From: Promethearchaeota archaeon
Lineage (GTDB): Archaea; Asgardarchaeota; Lokiarchaeia; Helarchaeales; RDOG01
Assembly (NCBI GenBank): GCA_011365055.1
Contig: RDOG01000015.1
Span: 38,203 to 102,202, forward strand
Reading direction: 5' to 3'
Length of the DNA stretch: 64,000 nt
Shown here: piece after piece, positions 36,456 through 44,701 of the stretch
Layout of the letters: each line of letters opens with the position of its first letter
How positions within the stretch are numbered: the first letter of the stretch is position 1
Made by a program: the position numbers and the translations under genes
The notes under the pieces: generated by a model
Databases searched by the model: none
The model's input: only the letters and a program-made list of their open reading frames with translations
What the model was told of the DNA's origin: nothing

Positions 36456-37383
36456 TATTAGGTTCTTCCTTATCACTTTTGATTTCAATTAGTTCTTCTT
36501 TTTGTAGTTCTCCTTGAATCCGTGCTAATAAAGTTACTCCAAGAAACACGCAAATCACACCTGGAATAAAGAAAAATAAATTCCCTATAACTTGACCAAA
36601 AACTATAACTCCTCCAATAATCGGAATTAATAAATTCCCTGTGTTAATGATGGGAACTACTGAAACTGCTTTTCCTTTTTGATAAGCAATTTGAACAAAA
36701 ATTGTAGCAAATAAGTTTCCTGCAATAACAAATAAAAAACCAAATATTCCTAAAAACCAATTAATTTGTGTACTATATAATACGGGATTTAATAATCCTT
36801 CTACACCTAGTTGCATGGAAATAGCACCAATTCCAAACCATAAACCTGCGTTCGTAGCAACTATTAAAGCTATTCCTTTTTTTGAGAATTTATAAAGGAT
36901 GAAAGTGAGTACTATAAACGAAATAAAAACAGCATAAAATATAATTAATGGTGGAATGATTAGTGGGTCAAAAATACTTACTTGTACGGGGCTCACTTGA
37001 CCTAGGGTGATTAAAACTGGAGAAATAACTAATAAAACAACTCCAATTTTTTCTAAAACACTAAGTTTTTCCTTTAACCATCTAACCGCAAAAAATGCAA
37101 TAACTAATATCCCAGCACCTTGCAGGGGTTGAACTATAGCTACTCCGATTAAACCTTGTGCCAACATGTAAGGTAATCCTCCTATAATTCCTAAAGAAAA
37201 TCCAAGTAACCAAATTTTGGATTTAACTAAAGTCATAAACGATTTTGCATCAGATAGTTTAAGTTCTCCGATCTCCTCTGTTCCTTTTTTTTGATAAACT
37301 ATTGCTAAATTAAATAGAAATGTAGCTAATAATGCTAGAATTACCCCAATAATGAAATCAACTATTTGCGAAATAATCATCAC
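36448..37383 (-). CDS. NIPA/DMT-superfamily membrane transporter
   Basis: 311 residues with nine or ten membrane helices and a charged cytosolic tail. The repeated drug/metabolite-transporter architecture is visible, with G-V-A-I-V-Q-P-L-Q-G-A-G at the helix 3-4 turn and P-I-I-N-T-G-N-L-L-I-P-I-I-G-G in the second half, a layout like NIPA magnesium transporters and related DMT proteins. The ion or metabolite cannot be told. ATG start; the end overlaps the start region of the DUF6485 gene. Confidence 0.7.
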   Translation of the reverse strand: MMIISQIVDFIIGVILALLATFLFNLAIVYQKKGTEEIGELKLSDAKSFMTLVKSKIWLLGFSLGIIGGLPYMLAQGLIGVAIVQPLQGAGILVIAFFAVRWLKEKLSVLEKIGVVLLVISPVLITLGQVSPVQVSIFDPLIIPPLIIFYAVFISFIVLTFILYKFSKKGIALIVATNAGLWFGIGAISMQLGVEGLLNPVLYSTQINWFLGIFGFLFVIAGNLFATIFVQIAYQKGKAVSVVPIINTGNLLIPIIGGVIVFGQVIGNLFFFIPGVICVFLGVTLLARIQGELQKEELIEIKSDKEEPNIE

Positions 37384-37437
37384 CTATTTACTATTTTAAA
37401 AAAAAAACAAAATGAGATATTTATAGTTTTTTAAAAA

Positions 37438-37920
37438 TTAGATTTGTTCCTTGAGTCCTAAATATCCAATAATTCCACCAATGCTCGTTAAAATTGGATC
37501 AACTAATATAAAAGTACATCCTAATGTCACTATTGTTGGATCTATCGGGGCATAACCTGTATATCCTGTCATGGTGATCGGAAGGTATCCAATAGGTATA
37601 AAGGCAGTAACTAAGATAATAATTCCTATTACTAAACAGATGAATGCACCAGCTTTAATATCTTTCGAAATTAAAAATCCGCCGATCATTCCAATACAAC
37701 TCGTTACAAGAACAAATATTCCTTCTACAATCATTAGCGAGTAATCCACAGTTATATTTAAACTTGGATAATCCGGTCTATTATATATTACAAAAGCTTG
37801 GATTTGCATTTCCGTTATTAATATACTTAAAAAAACGTAAATTGCTGTAACCAAAGTAAGAGCAGAACCAAATAATGCCAAAATCGACCCTAAACGAACT
37901 TTATTAACCAATGAATCCAC
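37438..37920 (-). CDS. Four-helix membrane protein, copy 1 of a tandem pair
   Basis: 160 residues, four predicted membrane helices (about 10-30, 66-90, 92-115, 130-155) and one extracellular loop with Y-P-S-L-N-I-T-V-D-Y-S. About half identical by eye to the next gene (K-V-R-L-G-S-I-L-A-L-F-G-S versus K-V-K-T-G-A-I-L-A-L-I-G-S; I-G-G-I-I-G-Y-L-G-L-K-E at both ends). No family recognised; it resembles small tetraspan proteins of the DUF4064/marvel-like kind in shape only. Its promoter has an inverted repeat over the expected transcript start. Confidence 0.7.
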   Translation of the reverse strand: MDSLVNKVRLGSILALFGSALTLVTAIYVFLSILITEMQIQAFVIYNRPDYPSLNITVDYSLMIVEGIFVLVTSCIGMIGGFLISKDIKAGAFICLVIGIIILVTAFIPIGYLPITMTGYTGYAPIDPTIVTLGCTFILVDPILTSIGGIIGYLGLKEQI

Positions 37921-37967
37921 CTTTATTTAATTTATTATTCCCTTATATATTAATAGAATAATCCCTT

Positions 37968-37995
37968 AGATAATTATAGTTGTAAGTAATTATCT
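37968..37995 (-). promoter_or_regulatory. Inverted repeat over the predicted transcription start of tetraspan copy 1
   Basis: AGATAATTA, ten bases, TAATTATCT: perfect 9-bp arms. A TATA-like TATATATA at 38004-38011 lies just upstream on the minus strand, so the repeat covers the expected transcription start, a normal position for an archaeal repressor site. The rest of the 370-bp gap to the next gene shows no gene. Confidence 0.5.
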
Positions 37996-38289
37996 GTTGT
38001 TGATATATATAACAATTTTTCATAAAATTTATTTATAATGAATATCTTGGGTTTTAATAAAAAATCGTAAAAAAATGTAAATCAATATTAATTTTTAAAT
38101 TTAATACCATCTTTTCCTCCTTAATTTGGAATAGATCTTATAATTTTCCAATTCAAAGTAATTTTTTTTGATTAAAAAAAATCTTATAACTCATTAATCA
38201 GTTTAATTCCTAAGTTTAAATTAAATTTCAGCTTTATCAGTTAAAAAAAAAAGAAATGAGATATTTATATTTCCTTTTTAAAATTAAAT

Positions 38290-38766
38290 TTATTCCTTGA
38301 GGCCTAAATATCCCACAATTCCACCAATGCTTGTCATAATTGGATCAATATATATAAATGTACCACCCAAAGTTGCCAATATTGGCTCTAGAGAAGTATA
38401 ACCAGGTAGTCCAGTTATTGTAGTCGTTACGTATCCGATAGGAATAAATGCACTAATTAAAATAAAAAATCCAAGTATTATACAGATGAATGCACCTGCT
38501 TTAATTTCTTTTAAAATTAAAATTGCACCTACTATTCCAACAATTCCCGTTACTACTATAAACGCCGCTTTTACATACAACAGCGTGTAATCAATAGTGA
38601 CATTTAAAGTTGGAAATGATGATTTATACTGTGCAATTAAAGCCTGGATTTCCATTTCTGTCATTGCTATAGTTGAGAAAACAAGAAACCCTGCAAACAA
38701 TGTAAGAATAGATCCTATTAATGCTAAAATAGCACCAGTTTTAACTTTATTAACCACTAAATTCAC
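38290..38766 (-). CDS. Four-helix membrane protein, copy 2 of a tandem pair
   Basis: 158 residues with the same four-helix layout and loop (F-P-T-L-N-V-T-I-D-Y-T) as the gene at 37438. The similarity continues into the 3' flank (both genes are followed by TAAATATCTCATTT-like sequence) and the 5' flank (TATTCCCTTAT), so the pair arose by tandem duplication of a unit of about 850 bp including the promoter. Function unknown. The ATG at 38766 is the only candidate with the N-terminal sequence shared by copy 1. Confidence 0.7.
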   Translation of the reverse strand: MNLVVNKVKTGAILALIGSILTLFAGFLVFSTIAMTEMEIQALIAQYKSSFPTLNVTIDYTLLYVKAAFIVVTGIVGIVGAILILKEIKAGAFICIILGFFILISAFIPIGYVTTTITGLPGYTSLEPILATLGGTFIYIDPIMTSIGGIVGYLGLKE

Positions 38767-38812
38767 CTATGTTGAATTTTATATTCCCTTATTTTTTTTT
38801 GTAAAATCCTTT

Positions 38813-38827
38813 AGATCATAATGATCT
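38813..38827 (-). promoter_or_regulatory. Perfect palindrome at the predicted transcription start of tetraspan copy 2
   Basis: AGATCATAATGATCT, 7-bp arms around one base. A minus-strand TATA box TTATATAA (38850-38857) lies about 25-30 bp upstream of the palindrome, placing it at the transcript start, like the inverted repeat of copy 1. Both sites begin TTAGAT. Confidence 0.55.
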
Positions 38828-38951
38828 GAAGGAATTTTAAAATAACTATTTATATAAGTGTTTTTAATTAAGCAATGAATTTTTTTCCATTTGATATTAT
38901 TTATTTTCAATTTAAAATGAATAAAATATCAAATAAAAAAAGTCTAATATA

Positions 38952-40655
38952 TTAATCCCATATTTTTTCTATTTCACTATGGTTAAGATCATAAAATCTT
39001 CTTGTTGGTGGCAATTTTTCACGATAAAAAAATTCTGGTAATTTATTTATTGGTTCGATCCCTGCTTTTAAATTAAACTCACGTTCGATACGTGTGATTT
39101 TTTTACCAATTTCTAAAAGATCTTCCCAAGTAATATTCCAACCATTTTTTATATTTAATAATTTTGAATAAAAATTCAAGATTTCTCCTGAATAAATGAA
39201 ATAACAACAACCGGTAGAATCAATAAATGCGATTAACCATTGTAATTCTCTAGATAAATCTACTTTACCTACGTTGTCTTCTAAGGTTCCATAATCTTTA
39301 TTTTTATAAATGCCTCCTCTGCCTGGAATTGCTGCACCACTCGTGTGGTCTGCTCCCATACTCGAAGTCATGTAAGTTATTGAAAGTCCTTTGAATATTC
39401 TCGGATCATAAGCTGGAAATGCTTGTCCCTTTGATGCAGGAATGCGAACAACTTCTAATTGCTTGCCAACTGCAACTGCTCCATTTCCTATTAAAAGTCC
39501 ATTTTTAGCTTTAGATGGTATTTCATTTAAGATTTTTTTTGCTGCTTCAGCGTCTCCCCATTGTAAAAGACCTCCTTCCATTGCCACCCCAAGTGCGGCA
39601 CCTGTTTCTATTGTATCCAAACCCAAATCATTTTCCAACCAATTTAATTCTACAATATCATCATAATTATCAATCATTAGATTTGGGCCATTCATCACGA
39701 TTGTTTCATATTCAACCTTTGTTAATCGATTACCCTTCTTATCTTTATAAACATTAGAACATTTTATTACGCATCCAGGGCTACAAGGAAGTCCATATTT
39801 ACCTTTTCTTTTAATAATTATGTCATGTAGCTTTTCTGCTCTAATATTATTTACTTTTTCAAATGAGCCTATACTGAAATTTTTTGTTGGCATTCCTCCG
39901 ACATCATTGGCTGTTGATATAATTAAAGGCGTTCCAAATTTAGAGAATATTTTTCTGGTTTCCATTAAATGAGAAGCATATGGGTATGAAATTTCTTTAA
40001 ATTTATTCAGATCATTAATTACAACTCTCGACTTTTTAGTATCTCTCTTAATAATGATAGCTTTCAAACCTTTAGATCCCATTACTGCCCCTAAACCTCC
40101 CCTTCCTGCAAATCTATCTGGATAACCCTCAAGGTCTGTCGAAGCAATCGATGAAGCTTTTAATTTTAATTCACCTGCTACTCCTATTGAAACATGACAA
40201 GTATTTTTCCCAAATTCCTTTTTAATTTTTTCATTTAATTCATAATTTTTAAGTGATTTTAGGTCATTTTGTTTGAGTATTTTATTTTCTAATTCACTAA
40301 TATATAAAACATATAAATCTGAGCTTAATGGTTGGTTTTCTAATATGATTGCTTGAATTCCTTTTATTGCCATTTCGTAAGAAAACCTACCTCCACAATT
40401 GGATTCTTTAATACCACCAGTTAATGGACTTTTAGCTCCAATTGATAATCTACCACTATTTGGACATGGAGTAGCAGTCAATAATCCTGTTGAAAAAATG
40501 AGTTTATTTTCTTTGCCTAATGGATCGCATTTAGGATCTACTTCCTCAAATATTATGGTGCTAGTTAAACCTCTGCCACCTAATTTTTCATATTTTGGTG
40601 GTATTTCTTCTATCTTAATAGTTAAATCTTCCATGTTGACTCTCATTAATTGCAT
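38952..40655 (-). CDS. Aldehyde:ferredoxin oxidoreductase (tungsten pterin enzyme)
   Basis: 567 residues. The N-terminal domain has G-G-R-G-L-T-S, T-G-L-L-T-A-T-P-C-P-N-S-G-R and S-P-L-T-G-G-I-K-E-S-N-C-G-G-R-F, typical of the pterin-binding part. The cluster cysteines are C-S-P-G-C-V-I-K-C (CX3CX3C form) and a later one in D-S-T-G-C-C-Y-F. It oxidises aldehydes to acids while reducing ferredoxin in the cytoplasm. It is a little shorter than the usual 600 residues but nothing essential seems lost. The next 160 bp upstream hold only poly-A/T sequence before a catalase pseudogene. Confidence 0.9.
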   Translation of the reverse strand: MQLMRVNMEDLTIKIEEIPPKYEKLGGRGLTSTIIFEEVDPKCDPLGKENKLIFSTGLLTATPCPNSGRLSIGAKSPLTGGIKESNCGGRFSYEMAIKGIQAIILENQPLSSDLYVLYISELENKILKQNDLKSLKNYELNEKIKKEFGKNTCHVSIGVAGELKLKASSIASTDLEGYPDRFAGRGGLGAVMGSKGLKAIIIKRDTKKSRVVINDLNKFKEISYPYASHLMETRKIFSKFGTPLIISTANDVGGMPTKNFSIGSFEKVNNIRAEKLHDIIIKRKGKYGLPCSPGCVIKCSNVYKDKKGNRLTKVEYETIVMNGPNLMIDNYDDIVELNWLENDLGLDTIETGAALGVAMEGGLLQWGDAEAAKKILNEIPSKAKNGLLIGNGAVAVGKQLEVVRIPASKGQAFPAYDPRIFKGLSITYMTSSMGADHTSGAAIPGRGGIYKNKDYGTLEDNVGKVDLSRELQWLIAFIDSTGCCYFIYSGEILNFYSKLLNIKNGWNITWEDLLEIGKKITRIEREFNLKAGIEPINKLPEFFYREKLPPTRRFYDLNHSEIEKIWD

Positions 40656-40816
40656 GTAAATACACCATCTTTAAATCAAAATAAAATCCAAGATTAATTC
40701 TCACTTGAACAAAAGAAACCTAATTCTTAAAATTTTTTATTTTTAAGGATAAAAAAAAAGAAAAAAGGATTTATTTAAAAAAATTTGCTTTTTTTTAAAA
40801 GATTATTTAATCTGAA

Positions 40817-41104
40817 TTATAGACCTAATATTTTTACCATTTGACTTCCCCAATTGGCATCTGTTCTTCGAATATATTTGACCATTCTTTCTTGTATTTT
40901 CTTTGGCACTGTTTTTAGACTATTTCACATTTTTTTGATCAATCTTTCTTGTTTATCAGCTGGCAAAAATCTATAAAGATTTCCCGGTTGAACGAAATCA
41001 TCATCTATTATGGGCTAATTATATCTACCTGCATTTCCAGAAATTTTTAATGGTGGATCCTTTAATTTAGGATTCTCTTTTGGCACTCGAAAGTTATTAG
41101 GTTC
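40817..41104 (-). pseudogene. Decayed 3' fragment of a heme catalase gene
   Basis: A 96-codon minus-strand frame matches the C-terminal region of monofunctional heme catalases: EPNNFRVPKENPKLKDPPL, ISGNAGRYN, then D-D-D-F-V-Q-P-G-N-L-Y-R, E-R-L-I-K-K-M, K-K-I-Q-E-R-M-V and the end A-N-W-G-S-Q-M-V-K-I-L-G-L. It has an internal TAG (41015-41017) and an internal TGA (40925-40927), no start, and lacks the N-terminal heme-binding two thirds. No frameshift is seen, so the loss is fairly recent or slow. The rest of the gene is not in the window. Confidence 0.8.
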
Positions 41105-41330
41105 CTAAAAATTATACAAAATCTGATGATCTTAAATCTTATTTCAATTCTAAAAAATTTACTAAGGGGAAAGTAACTTCACCTAGATTTCAAATTTCTG
41201 TCTCAATACTTGGTACATGCAAACGATTTCGTGTTTTTCAGGGACTTAATCGTTATGAACTCTATGAATGTAGCTTTAATAATTGGGAGTTTTTAATTTT
41301 TAATAAAAAAGATATTCCAAACTATTTTTT
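41101..41330 (+). pseudogene. Start-less remnant next to the catalase fragment, family unknown
   Basis: An open plus-strand frame from just after a TAG at 41098, with protein-like sequence VPKNYTKSDDLKSYFNSKK, then S-P-R-F-Q-I-S-V-S-I-L-G-T and Y-E-L-Y-E-C-S-F-N-N-W-E-F-L-I-F. No start codon, and it runs into the convergent PadR gene. No family recognised. It abuts the catalase fragment, so the two are debris joined by a deletion or insertion. It could also be a chance frame. Confidence 0.3.
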
Positions 41331-41873
41331 TTATTTATTTCCTTCAATTTCCTTTATTTTTTCATCTAGTTTATCGATAAATCCTTTTAAAAACTTTCTT
41401 TGTGTTTTTAATTCTTTTAAAAGTTGATCCTTAGGATAATTTTTAGGAATCAGGTCAAAAGGTAGTATTTTCCCTGTAAATAGATCATTAATAACTTCAT
41501 GCTTATCCACTTGACCAGGAGTTAAATTATGGAGGATTTTTATTAAATATTCTAATCTCTTTTCACCTGATTTGTTTAAACTATAGCGGATTTGATTCCT
41601 ATTTTTTATAATAACGTTTTTTTCGTTCAAATATTTCCTATTCTTAAATTCTTCAAGTACTCTATAGACAAAACTTTGAGTAAATTTAGGAGGAGTTAAG
41701 GATCCATGTTCAGTATCAGGTGAATGAAAATCGGCATGTGTTGAATGAAAATTTTTATTTAATCTTTTTTTAAGCTCATAACCAGAAATTCCATCTGGAT
41801 GTTCGCTTATTTCTTTCAATAACAAATAATCTATAAATATTTTATGGGGAGCTGCTCTAAAAGGAATTCTCAT
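41331..41873 (-). CDS. PadR-family transcriptional regulator
   Basis: 180 residues. N-terminal winged helix with L-L-K-E-I-S-E-H-P-D-G-I-S-G-Y-E-L-K-K-R-L, a recognition region around F-V-Y-R-V-L-E-E-F and Y-S-L-N-K-S-G-E-K-R-L, then a C-terminal dimerisation helix. PadR repressors often sit beside ABC exporters and respond to toxic compounds. It is divergent from the ABC exporter at 41967, with a short inverted repeat between them. ATG start. Confidence 0.8.
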   Translation of the reverse strand: MRIPFRAAPHKIFIDYLLLKEISEHPDGISGYELKKRLNKNFHSTHADFHSPDTEHGSLTPPKFTQSFVYRVLEEFKNRKYLNEKNVIIKNRNQIRYSLNKSGEKRLEYLIKILHNLTPGQVDKHEVINDLFTGKILPFDLIPKNYPKDQLLKELKTQRKFLKGFIDKLDEKIKEIEGNK

Positions 41874-41902
41874 ACACCTTTCGAAATCTATTTAAGTAAT
41901 CA

Positions 41903-41921
41903 CTATAGTAATATTGTATAG
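41903..41921. promoter_or_regulatory. Inverted repeat CTATA-N9-TATAG between PadR and ABC genes
   Basis: CTATAGTAATATTGTATAG has 5-bp inverted arms and sits mid-way in the 93-bp divergent gap, a fitting place for a PadR operator acting on both genes. The arms are AT-rich and short, so chance is possible. Confidence 0.35.
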
Positions 41922-41966
41922 ATGGACATATAACCATTTTGCTTATATTCTGTAAGTTGATTTGAT

Positions 41967-43184
41967 ATGAATAATAATTTAGAATTGGCAGAAACCACAG
42001 AAGATAATAAAGATTTAAATATTATTGAAGTCAAAAATTTAACAAAAACCTTTGAATTAGAATCATTAAAGATAGAAGCTGTAAAAAATATTTCTTTCTC
42101 AGTTAGGAAGGGTGAAATTTTTGGTTTTTTAGGTCCTAATGGGGCAGGAAAAACAACAACTCTAAACATACTATCAACTATATTATTCCCAACTTCAGGT
42201 ACAGCAAGTATAGCAGGAAATGATATCTTGAAAAATCCAGATGCAGTTAGGAGAAGCATTGGGATTGTATTTCAGGGCATGAGTTTAGATATGGATTTAA
42301 CAGCTTATGAAAACCTAGATCTCCATGCTACACTTTATGGAGTTGAAAAGAAAGTGGCCAAACAAAGAATAAATGAAATGCTAGAAATTGTAGATTTAAA
42401 AGAGAGACAAAAGGAATTCATAAAGAATTATTCAGGAGGGATGAGAAGACGCCTCGAAATAGCGAGAGGTTTATTACATTATCCGACATGTCTATTCCTA
42501 GACGAACCAACCATAGGTCTTGACCCTCAAACTAGAAGAAATATCTGGGGACATATTAAACATCTAAATAAAGAGTATAATATTACTATTATATTAACAA
42601 CTCATTACATGGATGAAGCCGATGCACTTTGTGATAGGATTTGTATCATAGATCACGGGGAAATTATTAAAATCGGGACGAGTGATGAACTTAAAAAAGA
42701 GTTGAAAGGAGATGTGCTTTCATTGGAATTTGAAAATAGTATATCTTTAAATAAATATAAAAAACTCATTCAAGATTTTCCAGGCATAAATGCTATTAAA
42801 TTGGTTGAATCCAAAATGGCAATGCCAATTGGAGGAATTTCGCGGGAAATGGGAAGTAAAGAATCAAAAAATAGGGTTTTGAGTAATGAAAAAGGAAAAA
42901 TGATGTTGGAACAGCATGGAATGAAGGACATAAATCTTGATCAAATGATGAAAAAGAACTCTACTCAAATGAATATCAGTTTAGAAAATGCAAGTGAAAA
43001 AGTTCCTAGTCTCATTAAAATTGCTAATAATTCGGATATAAAGATTAAATCTTTAACAATAAAGAAGCCAAGCTTAGAAGATGTATTCATTCATTATACT
43101 GGAAGACAGATAAGAGATGAAAGTAACAATGGAATGAAAGGAATGATACAGCAAATGATGACAAAAATGAGAGGAGGGCATTAA
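41967..43184 (+). CDS. ABC-2 exporter ATP-binding protein with methionine-rich insert
   Basis: 405 residues, long for this family. Walker A G-P-N-G-A-G-K-T-T (about 57-65), signature Y-S-G-G-M-R-R-R-L-E, Walker B L-F-L-D-E-P-T-I-G-L-D and the H-loop T-T-H-Y. The C-terminal domain (P-S-L-E-D-V-F-I-H-Y-T-G-R) is interrupted by an insert of about 55 residues rich in Met (M-A-M-P-I-G-G, G-K-M-M-L-E-Q-H-G-M, L-D-Q-M-M-K-K), and the tail is again Met-rich (M-K-G-M-I-Q-Q-M-M-T-K-M). It energises the permease encoded next. Probably repressed by the divergent PadR protein. Confidence 0.9.
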   Translation: MNNNLELAETTEDNKDLNIIEVKNLTKTFELESLKIEAVKNISFSVRKGEIFGFLGPNGAGKTTTLNILSTILFPTSGTASIAGNDILKNPDAVRRSIGIVFQGMSLDMDLTAYENLDLHATLYGVEKKVAKQRINEMLEIVDLKERQKEFIKNYSGGMRRRLEIARGLLHYPTCLFLDEPTIGLDPQTRRNIWGHIKHLNKEYNITIILTTHYMDEADALCDRICIIDHGEIIKIGTSDELKKELKGDVLSLEFENSISLNKYKKLIQDFPGINAIKLVESKMAMPIGGISREMGSKESKNRVLSNEKGKMMLEQHGMKDINLDQMMKKNSTQMNISLENASEKVPSLIKIANNSDIKIKSLTIKKPSLEDVFIHYTGRQIRDESNNGMKGMIQQMMTKMRGGH

Positions 43185-43969
43185 TAATACAACAAACAAT
43201 CCAAAAAATTGAAAAAAAGTTAAATATAAACTTTCGTGTAGCAATTGCTTTAGCAAAAAGAGATTTTCTCAAATATAGAAGAGATAGGACTAGATTAATA
43301 ACTTCAATGTTTCAGAGCATAATGTGGGTGGCTATATTTGGGATAATGTTGACCAACGTTAGTATAGTTGCTGCAGGCATGATTGTTCAAGCAATTCTAT
43401 TCATGGGTATTTTTTCAGGAATTTCAATCGTACAAGATAGAATGTTTGGATTTCATAAAGAAATAATGGTAGCACCGATTTCTAGGACAACGATTACTCT
43501 CGGAAAGGCAATAGGTGGAATGATGATTGCGTGTATTCAAGGTTTCATATTATTAGGGATTTCTTCAGCGCTTGGATTCTTTGGATATGATCTATGGCTC
43601 TTTTTAAGAATTTTTTTAGCAATCCCAATAATATTTTTAGTGTCATTTTTAACTGTAAGTTTAGGAAATCTCATAGCTACGAAAATGAGTGATTTTCATA
43701 AGATGCAATTTCTAATGACATTCTTGGTGATGCCAATGTTCTTTACTTCGGGCGCAATCATTGATTTTGTTGGCATGCCAATTTATTATTTCACATTAAT
43801 CAATCCCATCACATATGCAGTTGATGCCATTAGATGGATAATGCTATATGGAACGCCAGCTGCATCATTCGGACTCCCATTCATGATTGATATATTAATA
43901 ATTTCTGTAATCAGCTTGATTTTCATATTGATTGCAGCGTATATCTTCAGAAAATCTGAATCAGTCTAA
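43184..43969 (+). CDS. ABC-2 exporter permease, probably starting at ATA
   Basis: 261 residues if started at ATA 43184 (or 43187). The first ATG (43307) would remove the conserved cytosolic entry K-K-L-N...A-L-A-K-R-D-F-L-K-Y-R-R-D-R-T-R-L-I, which ABC-2 permeases carry before helix 1. The frame is open back to the ATPase stop, and GAGGAGGG lies five to eight bases before ATA-ATA, the ATPase TAA overlapping the first ATA. Six membrane helices follow, with P-M-F-F-T-S-G-A in the typical ABC-2 loop and L-I-N-P-I-T-Y-A-V-D-A-I-R-W. Partner of the ATPase just upstream. Confidence 0.85.
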   Translation: MIQQTIQKIEKKLNINFRVAIALAKRDFLKYRRDRTRLITSMFQSIMWVAIFGIMLTNVSIVAAGMIVQAILFMGIFSGISIVQDRMFGFHKEIMVAPISRTTITLGKAIGGMMIACIQGFILLGISSALGFFGYDLWLFLRIFLAIPIIFLVSFLTVSLGNLIATKMSDFHKMQFLMTFLVMPMFFTSGAIIDFVGMPIYYFTLINPITYAVDAIRWIMLYGTPAASFGLPFMIDILIISVISLIFILIAAYIFRKSESV

Positions 43970-44019
43970 TTTTTTTCCCTTTTTTTGAAAATTAATAAAG
44001 AAAAAAATAATACTAAATT

Positions 44020-44439
44020 TTAATTATAAGAAACAATAAATAATGTAAAATAATTGCTATTATTATTATTTATAGCTAAATTCCCACCACTATCTAATGC
44101 TTTTATTTGAAAGAGAAGAGTTGTTTCATTATCTTGTGCGGGTATGAGCCCTGACCACCTATTTAATAAATTAATCATTGAAACATCATAAGAATTTACC
44201 CATGAATTATTCGTATACGTGAGTGTAACTGAATTTACTGCTCTATCATCTGTCACAGTTACATCAATCTGAATTGGCGTGCTAGCATTAAGATCAGAAT
44301 GAACGGGAGTGTATATCACGGGTGGTCTGTCTTGAAGTGAATTTATAAGAATAAAAATTGCACTTCCTCCAATAATAATTGCTATTATTGGTAATGCAAT
44401 TAAAAGTATAGTTGAAAGTTGTCTCTTATTCAATTCCAT
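44020..44439 (-). CDS. Membrane-anchored protein with one Ig-like domain
   Basis: About 139 residues from the ATG at 44439; an in-frame ATG at 44484 would add a polar stretch before the membrane helix. One helix (L-S-T-I-L-L-I-A-L-P-I-I-A-I-I-I-G-G) followed by a linker and an Ig-like/cadherin-type beta domain (I-D-V-T-V-T-D-D-R-A-V-N-S-V-T-L-T-Y) outside the cell, with several N-x-S/T sites. No known family beyond the fold. Confidence 0.6.
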   Translation of the reverse strand: MELNKRQLSTILLIALPIIAIIIGGSAIFILINSLQDRPPVIYTPVHSDLNASTPIQIDVTVTDDRAVNSVTLTYTNNSWVNSYDVSMINLLNRWSGLIPAQDNETTLLFQIKALDSGGNLAINNNNSNYFTLFIVSYN

Positions 44440-44701
44440 TCCATTCCTAAAACTTGAATTATTCTGAAGATAGAGAAGATTCAAGTAGTCTCAATTGAAA
44501 TTTTTAACTTGGATATTTCAATTTAATTGCCTTCTAAAGTATCAATAAATAAATCTTGTTTTGATCTATTTTAATGATAACTGGCATTCAAAATTTACTT
44601 ATTAAATAATTTCTTGTATTTATATTGGATGAGAATTTATTTTTATAGTATTGAATTCATAATAGAAATTAAACTCGTATTAAATTTATGAGTGAAAACC
44701 T

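Noticed and set aside
37921..38289. Third degraded tetraspan copy between the two genes
   Set aside because: Only promoter-like and 3'-flank similarity was seen; no coding remnant of the helices.
40817..41104. Catalase TGA/TAG as recoded codons
   Set aside because: There is also no start and no N-terminal two thirds, so simple gene decay explains it better.
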